A stretch of 64,000 nucleotides of DNA from Hanleya hanleyi (lineage: Eukaryota > Mollusca > Polyplacophora > Lepidopleurida > Hanleyidae): assembly GCA_036873755.1 (NCBI GenBank), contig JAVTVY010045406.1, positions 1 to 64,000 of the forward strand, read 5' to 3'. Position 1 is the first letter of the stretch; each line of letters starts with the position of its first letter. Shown here piece by piece: positions 9,735-22,362 of the stretch. The notes below the pieces were generated by a model. The model searched no databases and was not told where the DNA came from. It saw nothing but the letters and a program-made list of their open reading frames with translations. The translations under genes were made by a program, and so were the position numbers.

Positions 9735-11440
9735 TGGGTGCATGTAAAATTTTTCCTAAAAAAAAAAAAAAACGGAAAACGGACTTTATCGAAAAACCTG
9801 CGAAAATGCCTATATGGGGTATTGGGGGGTATATAGGTCGCCGGGCTTAAAGGGGCTCGCCTGTCAATAGAGTTATCTCCCCCTAGTTCCAGGGTGGGTG
9901 TATGTAAAAATTTTCCTGAAAAAATACGGAACACGGACTTTATTCTAAATTACGGGAAAATGCCTATATGGGGTATGGGAGGTATAGGATCAATCTTTGT
10001 CCCCCTGGGAAACCTACTTCTCCACATTTGCGGTATAGGTTGTGGGTTCTCGTTTTCTTAGTCTCGTCAAGACAAACATGATAAGGAAGTGTCCCGGAGC
10101 GAATCGGTGAAATTTTTGAAAAAGTACGATATAGCCTCATATAGGCCCATACTGGGGTATACGATCGATGTTTGTCCCCCTGGGAAACGTACTTCTATAC
10201 ATTTGCGGTAGGGTTGTGGGGTCTCGTTTTCTTAGTCTCGTCATGTAGAACATGATAGGAAGTGTCCCCGTGCGAATCGGTGAAATTTTTGAAAAAGTAC
10301 GATATAGCCCCATATAGACAGATTCAGATTCAGATTCGTTTATTGGCGCAAACACAAATCACATTGGTTAAGGCCAGTAACAGTATACATGAACAAGTGT
10401 ATGATTTTACATGGCTCAACAGAGGCTCGAATTGTTTTCAATTATTTCAAAAACTGGTACATGTCAATCTGCCTGTACAGAATATCAACTGACTCTCCTG
10501 TCGAAGCTTTGTATTACAAATTTAGCAAATACTCTGGTGATTTTAAAACTATCACATTTTAAAAGTTTGGTGAACAATATACGAGAATGATACTCTGAAT
10601 TGGGGACGGTCAGACCCAATTCACGAAATAGCGACAATCTTAGATCAGCATTATTTAAACAATGCATAACAAAATGATACTCATCCCCAATAGAGCCCAC
10701 ACAAAACTGGCACGTTCGACCGTTCCTGGGTATAATCGGTTTATGGTAGCGGCCAGTTTCGATTTCTAGCTTATGGTTGCTTATTCTTAGTTTGGTAAGC
10801 ATCACTCGTTGAGAGGTAGTTAACTTATAAGAGAGATACTTCTCAAAGCCATAGCCTTGTTTAAATGAAGCATAAGTATCCAGTTTATGATTTGATGGAC
10901 TGGACATCGTACTTCGCCAATTCTGTGTAAACTCGTCTGTTATTCTACTGGCAAACAATCGTGGAAAATGGCTGGTACTAATAATTGCCTGCTGAAGCCA
11001 AACATCATAAAAACCATGGGTGGACAATATTTTTTTGATTCTACTGCAATAAGTATTGGGATAGTTAACAGCAAGCTGAAGATTATGTAAATAAGCCTGT
11101 TTAACAAGTCTCGAGTTTGGTAAACTCACTAAACGGCACCAGTATTTGATCGCGCTAATATTAGCTAAAACTGCCATGGGTAGCCTACCCATCTCTGCTC
11201 GTACAGCTGAGTTACATGCCTTCTTGTTAACACCAAGTGTAAATTTACAGAATTTTGTATGAACAGCTTCAATAGGATTAGACTCTGGAAATATATATAA
11301 ATATATATTCCCATACTGGGGTATAGGTTCAATGTTTATCCTACTGGGAAACCTACTTCTCGACATTTGCGGTAGGGTTGTGGGGTCTCGTTTTTCACGT
11401 CTCGTCATGTAGAACATGATAGGAAGTGTTGTGGAGCGAA
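9735..11440 (-). repeat. Foldback left arm: poly-A block and about 170-bp tandem units
   Basis: GGGTGCATGTAAAATTTTTC with a 15-A run is mirrored at 21720-21760. It is followed by units containing GATAGGAAGTGTCCCGGAGC, AATTTTTGAAAAAGTACGAT and GCGGTAGGGTTGTGGGGTCTC starting near 10080, 10255 and 11418. The second unit is split by the LINE at 10319-11290. The mirrored units are at 21000-21530. Confidence 0.8.
10319..11290 (-). pseudogene. 5'-truncated LINE ORF2 C-terminus inserted in the left arm only
   Basis: The minus strand encodes about 265 codons of the region after the RT domain of a non-LTR retrotransposon: VHTKFCKFTLGVNK, an EMGRLPM segment, then CQFCVGSIGDEYHFVMHC, a CxxC...GDEYH...HC metal-binding-like motif typical of invertebrate LINE C-termini, and a stop near 10485. 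Its 3' end (left side on this map) carries GATTCA iterations at 10319-10337. The right arm at about 21160-21185 runs uninterrupted through the corresponding site, so the insertion came after the arms existed. The first 43 codons of the long open frame (11290-11417) are foldback sequence, not LINE. Confidence 0.8.
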
Positions 11441-11459
11441 TCGGTGAAATTTTTGAAAA

Positions 11460-12015
11460 AAGTCACCAAGGCCTGGGTAGGCCCATAGGCCTATACTGCA
11501 TGGCTATGGGTGTATAGGGCCATACGGGGTGGCCGTTTTGGAGTCGAGGTGAGTCCCTAATGCTCCTATGATATCGTATGAGGTCTTATTTTGAAGCTCT
11601 CGTGGAGGAGCACTTCACTACACTAATGGTTCGTCCGTGTTCAATAGTCTGCGCATGCGCAGACTGGCCCGTAATATAGAAAGTAGGCATTTTGGGGGTA
11701 TGTGGGTGTGTGTTTGGGTTAGAGATGGGCTATTCACGGTTCGAATGGGTCGTGTGAGGTATCAATGTGAAGCTTGTGTGGGGTAGAGTCAGAATGGCGT
11801 GTTTTTAAATGCAAGTCGCGTCAATCTGCGCATGCGCAGTCTGGCCGTAGTAGAGAAATCAGGCATTTTGGGGGTATGTGGGTGTGTGTTTGGGGTAGAG
11901 ATGGACCGCTATGGGTCCGAATAGGTCGTGGAAGGTGTCAAAGTGAAGCTTGTGTGGGTTAGAGTCAGAATGGTGTGTTTTTAAGTGCATGTCGCGTTAA
12001 TCTGCGCATGCGCAG
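11460..12015 (+). promoter_or_regulatory. Foldback left arm: units with NRF1-like palindromes
   Basis: TGCGCATGCGCA occurs at about 11650, 11827 and 12003 in tandem units of about 175 bp that also share TTTTGGGGGTATGTGGGTGTG and TCAAAGTGAAGCTTGTGTGG. The core fits the consensus for nuclear respiratory factor 1. The right arm has the same motif at about 20813. Whether any protein binds is inference. Confidence 0.5.
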
Positions 12016-12054
12016 TTGGTTGTAGTAAGTAAAGTGACCATTTTGGGGCAGTAC

Positions 12055-12668
12055 ATCGGTGACGTCATCAGAACGAGTAGTAAGTAAAGTGGGTATTTTG
12101 GGGCAGTGAAAGGAAGGTATTTGGTGTAGAGATGGGCCATCCTTGGTCCGAATGCGTCCTGGGAGGTGTCATTTGTAGGTCTCAGGGTGTAGACCCCGAT
12201 TTGGGGGCTGTTCACAGCATCTGTGACGTCATTGGTGACGTCATCAGTACGAGTAGTAGCGAAAGTGAGCATTTTGGGGCAGTGAAGGAAGGTATTTGGG
12301 TAGAGATGGACCATCCTTGGTCCGAATGCGTCGTGTGGGGTGTCATCTTGTAGTTTTCGGCGTGCAGACCTCGATTTGAGGCATGTTCGCGTCATATGTG
12401 ACGTCATTGGTGACGGCATCAGTAGGAGTAGTAGCGAAAGTGAGCATTTTGGGGCAATGAAAGAAGGTATTTGGTGTAGAGATGGACCATCCTTGGTCAG
12501 AATGCGTCCTGTGGGGTGTCATCTTGTAGCCTTCGGGGTGGAGATCACGATTTGGGGGAAGTCCACAGCATCTGTGACGTCATTGGTGACGAAATCAGTA
12601 CAAGTAGTAGCGAAAGTTAGCATTTTGGGGCAGTGAAGGAAGGTATTTGGTGTAGAGATAGACCATCC
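12055..12668 (+). promoter_or_regulatory. Foldback left arm: about 178-bp units with CRE-like palindromes
   Basis: Four tandem units carry TGACGTCATTGGTGACGTCA-type pairs (12060, 12224, 12236, about 12398 and about 12576), then GAAAGTGAGCATTTTGGGGC and GATGGACCATCCTTGGTC. TGACGTCA is the full CREB/ATF palindrome. The mirrored units are at 20150-20640. Some second sites have decayed (for example TGACGGCA and TGACGAAA). Confidence 0.6.
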
Positions 12669-12670
12669 AT

Positions 12671-15600
12671 ATCTGTCATGCATTATACCAAATCTGGGCT
12701 GTATTATACCATATCTGTCCTGAATTATACCATATCTGTGCTGTATTATACCATATCTGTACTGTGTTATACAATATCTGTCTGTATTATACCAATTCTG
12801 TCCTGCATTGTACAATATTTGTCCTCTATTATACCATATATGTTCTGTATTATGCCAAATCTGTCCTGTATTATACAGTATCTGTCCTTTATTATACCAA
12901 ATCTGTGCTGTATTGTAGCATATCTATACTGTACTGTACCATATGTCCTGTATTTTACAATATATGTTCTGTATTATACAATATTTGCCCTCTATTATAC
13001 CATATCTGTGCTGTATTATACCATATGTGATGTATTATATAATATCTGTGCTGTATTATACCATATCTGTGCTGTATTGTATCATATATGTCCTGTGTTA
13101 TACCATATCTGTGCTGTATTTTACAGTATCTGTCCTGTGCTATATCATATCTGGCCTGCATTGTACCATATATGTCCTGTATTTTACAATATATGTTCTG
13201 TATTATACCAAATCTGTGCTGTATTATACCAAATCTGTCCTATAGTATACAGTATCTGTCCTTTATTATACCAAATCCGCGCTGTATTATACTGTATCTA
13301 TCCTGTATTGTACCATATATGTCCTGTATTTTACAATATATGTTCTGTATTATACAATATTTGCCCTCTATTATACCATATCTGTGCTGTATTATACCAT
13401 GTGTTGCATTATACAATATCTGTCCTGTATTATACCATATCTGTGCTGCATTGTATCATATATGTCCTGTGTTATACCATATCTGTGCTGTATTTTACAG
13501 TATGGCCTGTATTGTACCATATATGACCTGTATTATACCATATCTGTCTTGTATTATACAATGTTTGTCCTCTATTGTATCATATCTGTCATGCATTATA
13601 CCATATATATGTGCTGTATTATACCATATCTGTCCTGCATTATACCAAATCTGTGCTGTACTATACCATATCTGTCTTGAATTATAACATATCTGTGCTT
13701 TATTATACAATATCTGTCCTGCATTATACCAAATCTGTGCTGTATTATACCATATCTGTCTTGAATTATACCATATCTGTGCTGTATTATACCATATCTG
13801 TTCTGTGTTATACAATATCCGTTCTGTATTTTACCAAATCTATCCTGTATGATACCATGTTTGTCCTCTATTTTACAATATACGTTCTGTATTATACAAA
13901 ATCTGTGCTGTATTATACAGTATATGTCCTGTATTATTTAAAATCTGTGCAGTATTATACAATATTTGCCCTCTATTATACCATATCTGTGCTGTATTAT
14001 ACCGTATGTGATGTATTATACAATATCTCTCCTGTATTATACCATATCTGTGCTGTATTGTATCATATATGTCCTGTGTTATACCATATCCGTGCTGTAT
14101 TTTACAGTATCTGGCCTGTATTGTACCACATATGACCTGTATTACACCATATCTGTCCTGTATTATACAATGTTTGTCCTCTAATATACCATATCTGAGA
14201 TGCATTATACCATATATCTGTGCTGTATTATACCATATCTGTCCTACATTATACCAAATATGTGCGGTATTATACCATATCTGTGCTGTATTATCCCGTG
14301 TCTGTACTGTATTATACAGTATCTGTCCTGTATTGTACCATATATGTCCTGTATTACACCATATCTGTCTTGTATTATACAATGTTTGTCCTCTATTGTA
14401 TCATATCTGTCCTGCATTATACCAAATCTGTTCTGTACTATACCATATCTGTCCTGAATTATAACATATCTGTGCTTTATTATACAATATCTGTCCTGCA
14501 TTATACCAAATCTGTGTTGTATTATGCCATATCTGTCTTGAATTATACCATATCTGTGCTGTATTGTACCATATCTGTTCTGTGCTATACAATATCCGTT
14601 CTGTATTTTACCAAATCTATCCTGTATGGGACCATGTTTGTCCTCTATTATACAATATAAGTTCTGTATTATAAAAAATCTGTGCTGTATTATACCATAT
14701 GTGATGTATTATACAATATCTGTCCTGTATTATACCATATCTGTGCTGTATTGTATCATATATGTCCTGTGTTATACCCATATCTGTGCTGTATTTTACA
14801 GTATCTGGCCTGTATTGTACCATATATGACCTGTATTATACCATATCTGTCCTGTATTATACAATGTTTGTCCTCTAATATACCATATCTGAGATGCATT
14901 ATACCATACATCTGTGCTGTATTATACAGTATATGTGCTGTATTATATAAAATCTGTGCAGTATTATACAATATTTGCTCTCTATTATACCATATCTGTG
15001 CTGTATTATACCATATGTGATGTATTATACAATATCTGTCCTGTATTATACCATATCTTTGCTGTATTGTATCATATATGTCCTGTGTTATACCATATCT
15101 GTGCTGTATTTTAAAGTATCTGTCCTGTATTGTACCATATATGTCCTGTATTATACCATATGTCTTGTATTATACAATGTTTGTCTTCTATTGTATCATA
15201 TCTGTCATGCATCATACCATATATATGTGCTGTATTATACCATATCTGTCCTGCATTATATCAAATCTGTGATGTACTAGACCATATCTGTCCTGAATTA
15301 TAACATATCTGTGCTTTATTATACAATATCTGGCCTGCTTTATACCAAATCTGTGCTGTATTATACCATATCTGTCTTGAATTATACCATATCTGTGCTG
15401 TATTATACCATATCTGTCTTGAATTATACCATATCTGTGCTGTATTATACCATATCTGTCTTGAATTATACCATATCTGTGCTGTATTATACAATATCCG
15501 TTCTGTATTTTTACCAAATCTATCCTGTATGGTACCATGTTTGTCCTCTATTTTACAATATACGTTCTGTATTATACAAAATCTGTGCTCTATTATACAG

Positions 15601-16538
15601 TATATGTCATGTATTATATAAAATCTGTGCAGTATTATACAATATTTGCCCTCTATTATACCATATCTGTGCTGTATTATACCATATGTGATGTATTATA
15701 CAATATCTCTCCTGTATTATACCATATCTGTGCTGTATTGTATCATATATGTCCTGTGTTATACCATATCTGTGCTGTATTTTACAGTATCTGGCCTGTA
15801 TTGTATCATATATGACCTGTATTATACCATATCTGTCCTGTATTATACAATGTTTGTCCTCTAATATACCATATCTGAGATGCATTATACCATATATCTG
15901 TGCTGTATTATACCATATCTGTCCTACATTATACCAAATATGTGCGTTATTATACCATATCTGTGCTGTATTATCCCGTGTCTGTACTGTATTATACAGT
16001 ATCTGTCCTGTATTGTACCATATATGTCCTGTATTACACCATATCTGTCTTGTATTATACAATGTTTGTCCTCTATTGTATCATATCTGTCCTGCATTAT
16101 ACCAAATCTGTTCTGTGCTATATCATATCTGTGCTGTATTGTATCATATATGTCCTGTGTTATACCATACATGTCCTGTATTTTACAGTATGTCCTGTAT
16201 TGTACCATATATGACCTGTATTATACCATATCTGTACTGTATTTTACAGTATGTCCTGTATTGTACCATATATGACCTGTATTATACCATATCTGTTCTG
16301 TATTATACACTGTTTGTCCTCTAATATGCCATATCTGAGATGCATTATACCATATATCTGTGCTGTATTATACCATATCTGTCCTGCATTATACTAAATA
16401 TGTGCGGTATTATACCATATCTGTGCTGTATTATCCCGTGTCTGTACTGTATTATACAGCATCTGTTCTGTATTGTACCATATATGTCCTGTATTATACC
16501 ATATGTCTTGTATTATACAATGTTTGTCCTCTATTGTA
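12671..16538 (+). repeat. 21-bp satellite array, left arm, about 184 units
   Basis: The unit reads TGTATTATACCATATCTGTCC with variants at a few positions. Because 21 bp equals seven codons, frames without a stop in the unit stay open for hundreds of codons on both strands (heptads such as SVLYYTI), giving many spurious ORFs. Variant units recur at a larger spacing: the CCGTTCTGTATTTTACCAAA variant is at about 13819, 14597 and 15497, which shows higher-order duplication of blocks. Confidence 0.95.
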
Positions 16539-16612
16539 TGTGGAAACTGTCAGCTCTGAGCTCCACAGGCTTGAGCTCCAAGAGCTCCGATCCAAGAAAT
16601 TGGTATACCGAT
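16539..16612. other. Foldback central spacer
   Basis: A 74-bp non-satellite segment separates the two arrays. It contains GAGCTC three times and TTGGTATACCGATTGGTATA at its right end, which grades into the satellite. It is the only unique sequence near the symmetry axis. The right array has about 250 bp of satellite before true mirror symmetry with the left array begins (16538 pairs with about 16870). Confidence 0.8.
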
Positions 16613-19600
16613 TGGTATAATGCAGGACAGATATTGTATAACACAGAACAGATATGGTATAATACAGCACAGATATGGTATAATTCAAGACAGATATGGT
16701 ATAATACAGCACAGATTTGGTATGCAGGACATATATTGCATAATAAAGCACAGATATGTTATAATTCAGGACAGATATAGTATAGTACAGCACCGATTTG
16801 GTATAATGCAAGACAGATATGGTATAATACAGCACATATATATATGGTATGATGCATGACAGATATGATACAATAGAGGACAAACATTGTATAATACAAG
16901 ACATATGGTATAATACAGGACATATATGGTACAATACAGGACAGATACTGTATAATACAGTACAGACACGGGATAATACTGCACAGATATGGTATAATAC
17001 CGCACATATTTGGTACAATACAGGACATACTGTAAAATACAGGACATGTATGGTATAACACAGGACATATATGATACAATACAGCACAGATATGGTATAG
17101 TACAGAACAGATTTGGTATAATGCAGGACAGATATGATACAATAGAGGACAAACATTGTATAATACAAGACAGATATGGTGTAATACAGGACATATATGG
17201 TACAATACAGGACAGATACTGTATAATACAGTACAGACACGGGATAATACAGCACAGATATGGTATAATACCGCACATATTTGGCATAATGTAGGACAGA
17301 TATGGTATAATACAGCACAGATATATGGTATAATGCATCTCAGATATGGTATATTAGAGGACAAACATTGTATAATACAGGACAGATATGGTATAATACA
17401 GGTCATATATGGTACAATACAGGCCAGATACTGTAAAATACAGCACAGATATGGTATAGCACAGGACATATATGATACAATACAGCACAGATATGGTATA
17501 ATACAGGAGAGATATTGTATAATACATCACATATGGTATGATACAGCACAGATATGATATAATAGAGGGCAAATATTGTATAATACTGCACAGATTTTAT
17601 ATAATACAGGACATATACTGTATAATACAGCACAGATTTTGTATAATACAGAACGTATATTGTAAAATAGAGGACAAACATGGTACCATACAGGATAGAT
17701 TTGGTAAAATACAGAACGGATATTGTATGACACAGAACAGATATGGTATAATACAGCACAGATATGGTATAATTCAAGACAGATATGGTATAATACAGCA
17801 CAGATTTGGTATAAAGCAGGCCAGATATTGTATAATAAAGCACAGATATGTTAAGCACAGATATGTTATAATTCAGGACAGATATGGTATAGTACATCAC
17901 AGATTTGGTATAATGCAGGACAGATATGGTATAATACAGCACATATATATGGTATGATGCATGACAGATATGATACAATAGAAGACAAACATTGTATAAT
18001 ACAAGACATATGGTATAATACAGGACATATATGGTACAATACAGGACAGATACTGTAAAATACAGCAAAGATATGGTATAATACAGGACAGATATTGTAT
18101 AATACATCACATATGGTATAATACAGCACAGATATGGTATAATAGAGAGCAAATATTGTATAATACTGCACAGATTTTATATAAAACAGCACATATACTG
18201 TATAATACAGCACAGATATATGGTATAATGCATCTCAGATATGGTATAATACAGGTCATATATGGTACAATACAGACCAGATACTGTAAAATACAGCACA
18301 GATATGGTATAACACAGGACATATATGATACAATACAGCACAGATATGGTATAATACAGGACAGATATTGTATAATACATCACATATGGTATAATACAGC
18401 ACAGATTTTTTATAATACAGAACTTATATTGTATAATAGAGGACAAACATGGTACCATACAGGATAGATTTGGTAAAATACAGAACGGATATTGTATAGC
18501 ACAGAACAGATATAGTACAATACAGCACAGATATGGTATAATTCAAGACAGATATGGCATAATACAGCACAGATTTGGTATAATGCAGGACAGATATTGT
18601 ATAATAAAGCACAGATATGTTATAATTCAGGACAGATATGGTATAGTACAGAACAGATTAGGTATAATGCAGGACAGATATGATACAATAGAGGACAAAC
18701 ATTGTATAATACAAGACAGATATGGTGTAATACAGGACATATATGGTACAATACAGGACAGATACTGTATAATACAGTACAGACGCGGCATAATACAGCA
18801 CAGATATGGTATAATACCGCACATATTTGGTATAATGTAGGACAGATACTGTAAAATACAACACAGATATGGTATAACACAGGACATATATGATACAATA
18901 CAGCACAGATATGGTATAATACAGGAGAGATATTGTATAATACATCACATATGGTATAATACAGCACAGATATGGTATAATAGAGGGTAAATATTGTATA
19001 ATACTGCACAGATTTTATATAATACAGGACATGTACTGTATAATACAGCACAGATTTTGTATAATACAGAACGTATATTGTAAAATAGAGGACAAACATA
19101 GTACCATACAGGATAGATTTGGTAAAATACAGAACGGATATTGTATAACACAGAACAGATATGGTATAATACAGCACAGATATGGTATAATTCAAGACAG
19201 ATATGGTATAATACAGCTCAGATTTGGTATAAAGCAGGCCAGATATTGTATAATAAAGCACAGATATGTTATAATTCAGGACAGATATGGTATAGTACAT
19301 CACAGATTTGGTATAATGCAGGACAGATATGGTATAATACAGCACATATATATGGTATGATGCATGACATATGATACAATAGAAGACAAACATTGTATAA
19401 TACAAGACATATGGTATAATACAGGACATATATGGTACAATACAGGACAGATACTGTATAATACAGTACAGACACGGGATAATACAGCACAGATATGGTA
19501 TAATACCGCACATATTTGGTATAATGCAGGACAGATATGGTATAATACAGCACAGATATATGGTATAATGCATCTCAGATATGGTATATTAGAGGACAAA

Positions 19601-20142
19601 CAGTGTATAATACAGGGCAGATATGGTATAATACAGGTCATATATGGTACAATACAGGTCATATATGGTACAATACAGGACATACTGTAAAATACAGCAC
19701 AGATATGGTATAATACAGGACATATATGATACAATACAGCACAGATATGGTATAATACAGCACAGATATAATATAATACATCACATATGGTATAATACAG
19801 CACAGATATGGTATAATAGAGGGCAAATATTGTATAATACAGAACATATATTGTAAAATACAGGACATATGGTACAATACAGTATAGATATGCTACAATA
19901 CAGCACAGATTTGGTATAATAAAGGACAGATACTGTATAATACAGGACAGATTTGGCATAATACAGGACATATATGGTATAATAGAGGACAAATATTGTA
20001 CAATGCAGGACAGACTTGGTATAATACAGACAGATATTGTATAACACAGTACAGATATGGTATAATACAGCACTGATATGGTATAATTCAGGACAGATAT
20101 GGTATAATACAGCACAGATTTGGTATAATGCATGACAGATAT
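16613..20142 (-). repeat. 21-bp satellite array, right arm, about 168 units
   Basis: This is the reverse complement of the left array (GGTATAATACAGGACAGATA type units), with the same variant units in mirrored order, for example the ACCATACAGGATAGATTTGG variant at about 17690, 18455 and 19110. It is about 340 bp shorter than the left array, so arms have changed length independently. Long frames here are again repeat artefacts. Confidence 0.95.
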
Positions 20143-22362
20143 GGATGGTCTATCTCTACACCAAATACCTTCCTTCACTGCCCCAAAATGCTAACTTTCG
20201 CTACTACTTGTACTGATTTCGTCACCAATGACGTCACAGATGCTGTGGACTTCCCCCAAATCGTGATCTCCACCCCGAATGCTACAAGATGACACCAAAC
20301 AGGACGCATTCTGACCAAGGATGGTCCATCTCTACACCAAATACCTTCTTTCATTACCCCAAAATGCTCTGTTTGGCTACTACTCCTACTGATGACGTCA
20401 CCGATGGCGTCACATATGACGCGAACATGCCTCAAATCGGGGTCTGCACGCCGAAAACTACAAGATGACACCCCACACGACGCATTCGGACCAAGGATGG
20501 TCCATCTCTACCCAAATACCTTCCTTCACTACCCCAAAATGCTCACTTTCGCTACTACTCGTACTGATGACGTCACCAATGACGTCACAGATGCTGTGAA
20601 CAGCCCCCAAATCGGGGTCTACACCCTGAGACCTACAAAATGACCGCAGATTGTTGCGACTTGCATTTAAAAACACGCCATTCTGACTCTACCCCACACA
20701 AGCTTCACATTGATACCTCACACGACCCATTCGAACCGTGAATAGCCCATCTCTAACCTAAACACACACCCACATACCCCAAAAATGCATGGTTTCTCTA
20801 CTACGGCCAGGCTGCGCATGCGCAGACTATTGAACACGGACCAACCATTAGTGTAGTCAAGTGCTCCTCCACGAGAGCTTCAAAATAAGACCTCATACGA
20901 CATCATAGGATCATTAGGGGCCCACCTAGACTCCAACACGGCCACCCCGTATGGCCCTATACACCCATAGCCATGCAGTATAGGCCTATGGGCCTACCCA
21001 GGCCTTGGTGACTTTTTAAAAAAATTTCACCTATTCGCTCCACAACACTTCCTATCATGTTCTACATGACGAGACGTGAAAAACGAGACCCCACAACCCT
21101 ACCGCAAATGTCGAGAAGTAGGTTTCCCATTAGGATAAACATTGAACCTATACTCCAGTATGGGAATATATATTATATATATATGTCTATATGGGGCTAT
21201 ATCGTACTTTTTCAAAAATTTCACCGATTCGCACGGGGACACTTCCTATCATGTTCTAAAGGACGAGACGAGTAAAACGAGACCCCACAACCCTACCGCA
21301 AATGTATAGAAGTACGTTTCTCAGGGGGACAAACATTGATCCTATACCCCAGTATCGGGACTATATGAGGCTATATCGTACTTTTTCAAAAATTTCACCG
21401 ATTCGCTCCGGGACACTTCTTATCATGTTTGTCTTGACGAGACTAAGAAAACGAGACCCACAACCTATACCGCAAATGTCGAGAAGTAGGTTTCCCAGGA
21501 TGGTCCTATACCTCCCATACCCCATATAGGCATTTTCCCGTAATTTAGAATAAAGTCCCTGTTCCGTATTTTTTCAGGAAAATGTTTACATACACCCACC
21601 CTGGAACTAGGGGGAGATAACTCTATTGACAGGCGAGCCCCGTTAAGCCCGGCGACCTATATACCCCCCATACCCCATATAGACATTTTCCCGGATTTTT
21701 CGATAAAGTCCGTTTTCCGTTTTTTTTTTTTTTCAGGAAAAATTTTACATGCACCCACCCAGCCATAAAATACCCCTTCACCTAGGCTTCACTTTGATAC
21801 CTCACTCGACCCCATTGGACCATTAGGGGCTCCCCTAGCTCCAAAACGGCTATTTTCATACCCTTCGGCCACCGTGCATGCGCATAAGGCCGATATTTCA
21901 ACCCCACACCCAGCCCATTAGATGCCCCTTCACATAAGCTTCACTTTGATACCTCATTCGACCCCATTGGGCCATTAGGGACTCCCCTAGCTCCAAAACG
22001 GCTATTTTCATACCCTTCGGCCACCGCGCATGCGCAGAAGGCCGATATTTCAACCCCACACCCAGCCCATTAGATGCCCCTTCACATAAGCTTGACTTTG
22101 ATACCTCACTCGACCCCATCGGACCATTTTATCTAGGGACTACTTTTTCTCCGCGGAAGCTTTTTCCCGAGACCGAATCACCGCCAAAACCGCGGCCAGA
22201 CCGCATCACCGCGGATCAATACATCCTGAATACAGCCCCTCCAACAATTGGAACTCTCTTGTGCTGGAGGTAGCTTTTGGTCCTTCTGCCGGAACTATAC
22301 TGCACTTGACCTCTCCTCCCGCCTCGTTTCCGCCCCAAATGACCTCTACATCCGGGTGAAAT
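20143..22362. repeat. Foldback right arm outside the satellite
   Basis: From inside to outside: CRE-like units (TGACGTCA at about 20228, 20393, 20567 and 20579), NRF1-like site (20813), a segment with GGCCACCCCGTATGGCCCTA, the about 170-bp units (21000-21530), poly-T block (21720-21733), about 2.4 copies of the 152-bp unit (21770-22125), CCGCGG-rich segment and terminal repeat. The order mirrors the left arm. It lacks the left arm's LINE. Confidence 0.88.
22333..22362 (-). repeat. Right terminal inverted repeat (30 bp perfect)
   Basis: It ends CATCCGGGTGAAAT at 22362, the exact inverse of 9308-9337, and is followed directly by GTCGT. Confidence 0.9.

Noticed and set aside
16613..20142. Over a hundred TATAAT boxes resembling bacterial promoters
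   Set aside because: The satellite unit GGTATAATACAG contains the motif by chance; the DNA is eukaryotic.
12633..20178. Dozens of overlapping ORFs of 60-317 codons inside the satellite arrays
   Set aside because: They arise from a 21-bp (seven-codon) period without stops and overlap in nearly all frames on both strands; no protein family is recognisable.
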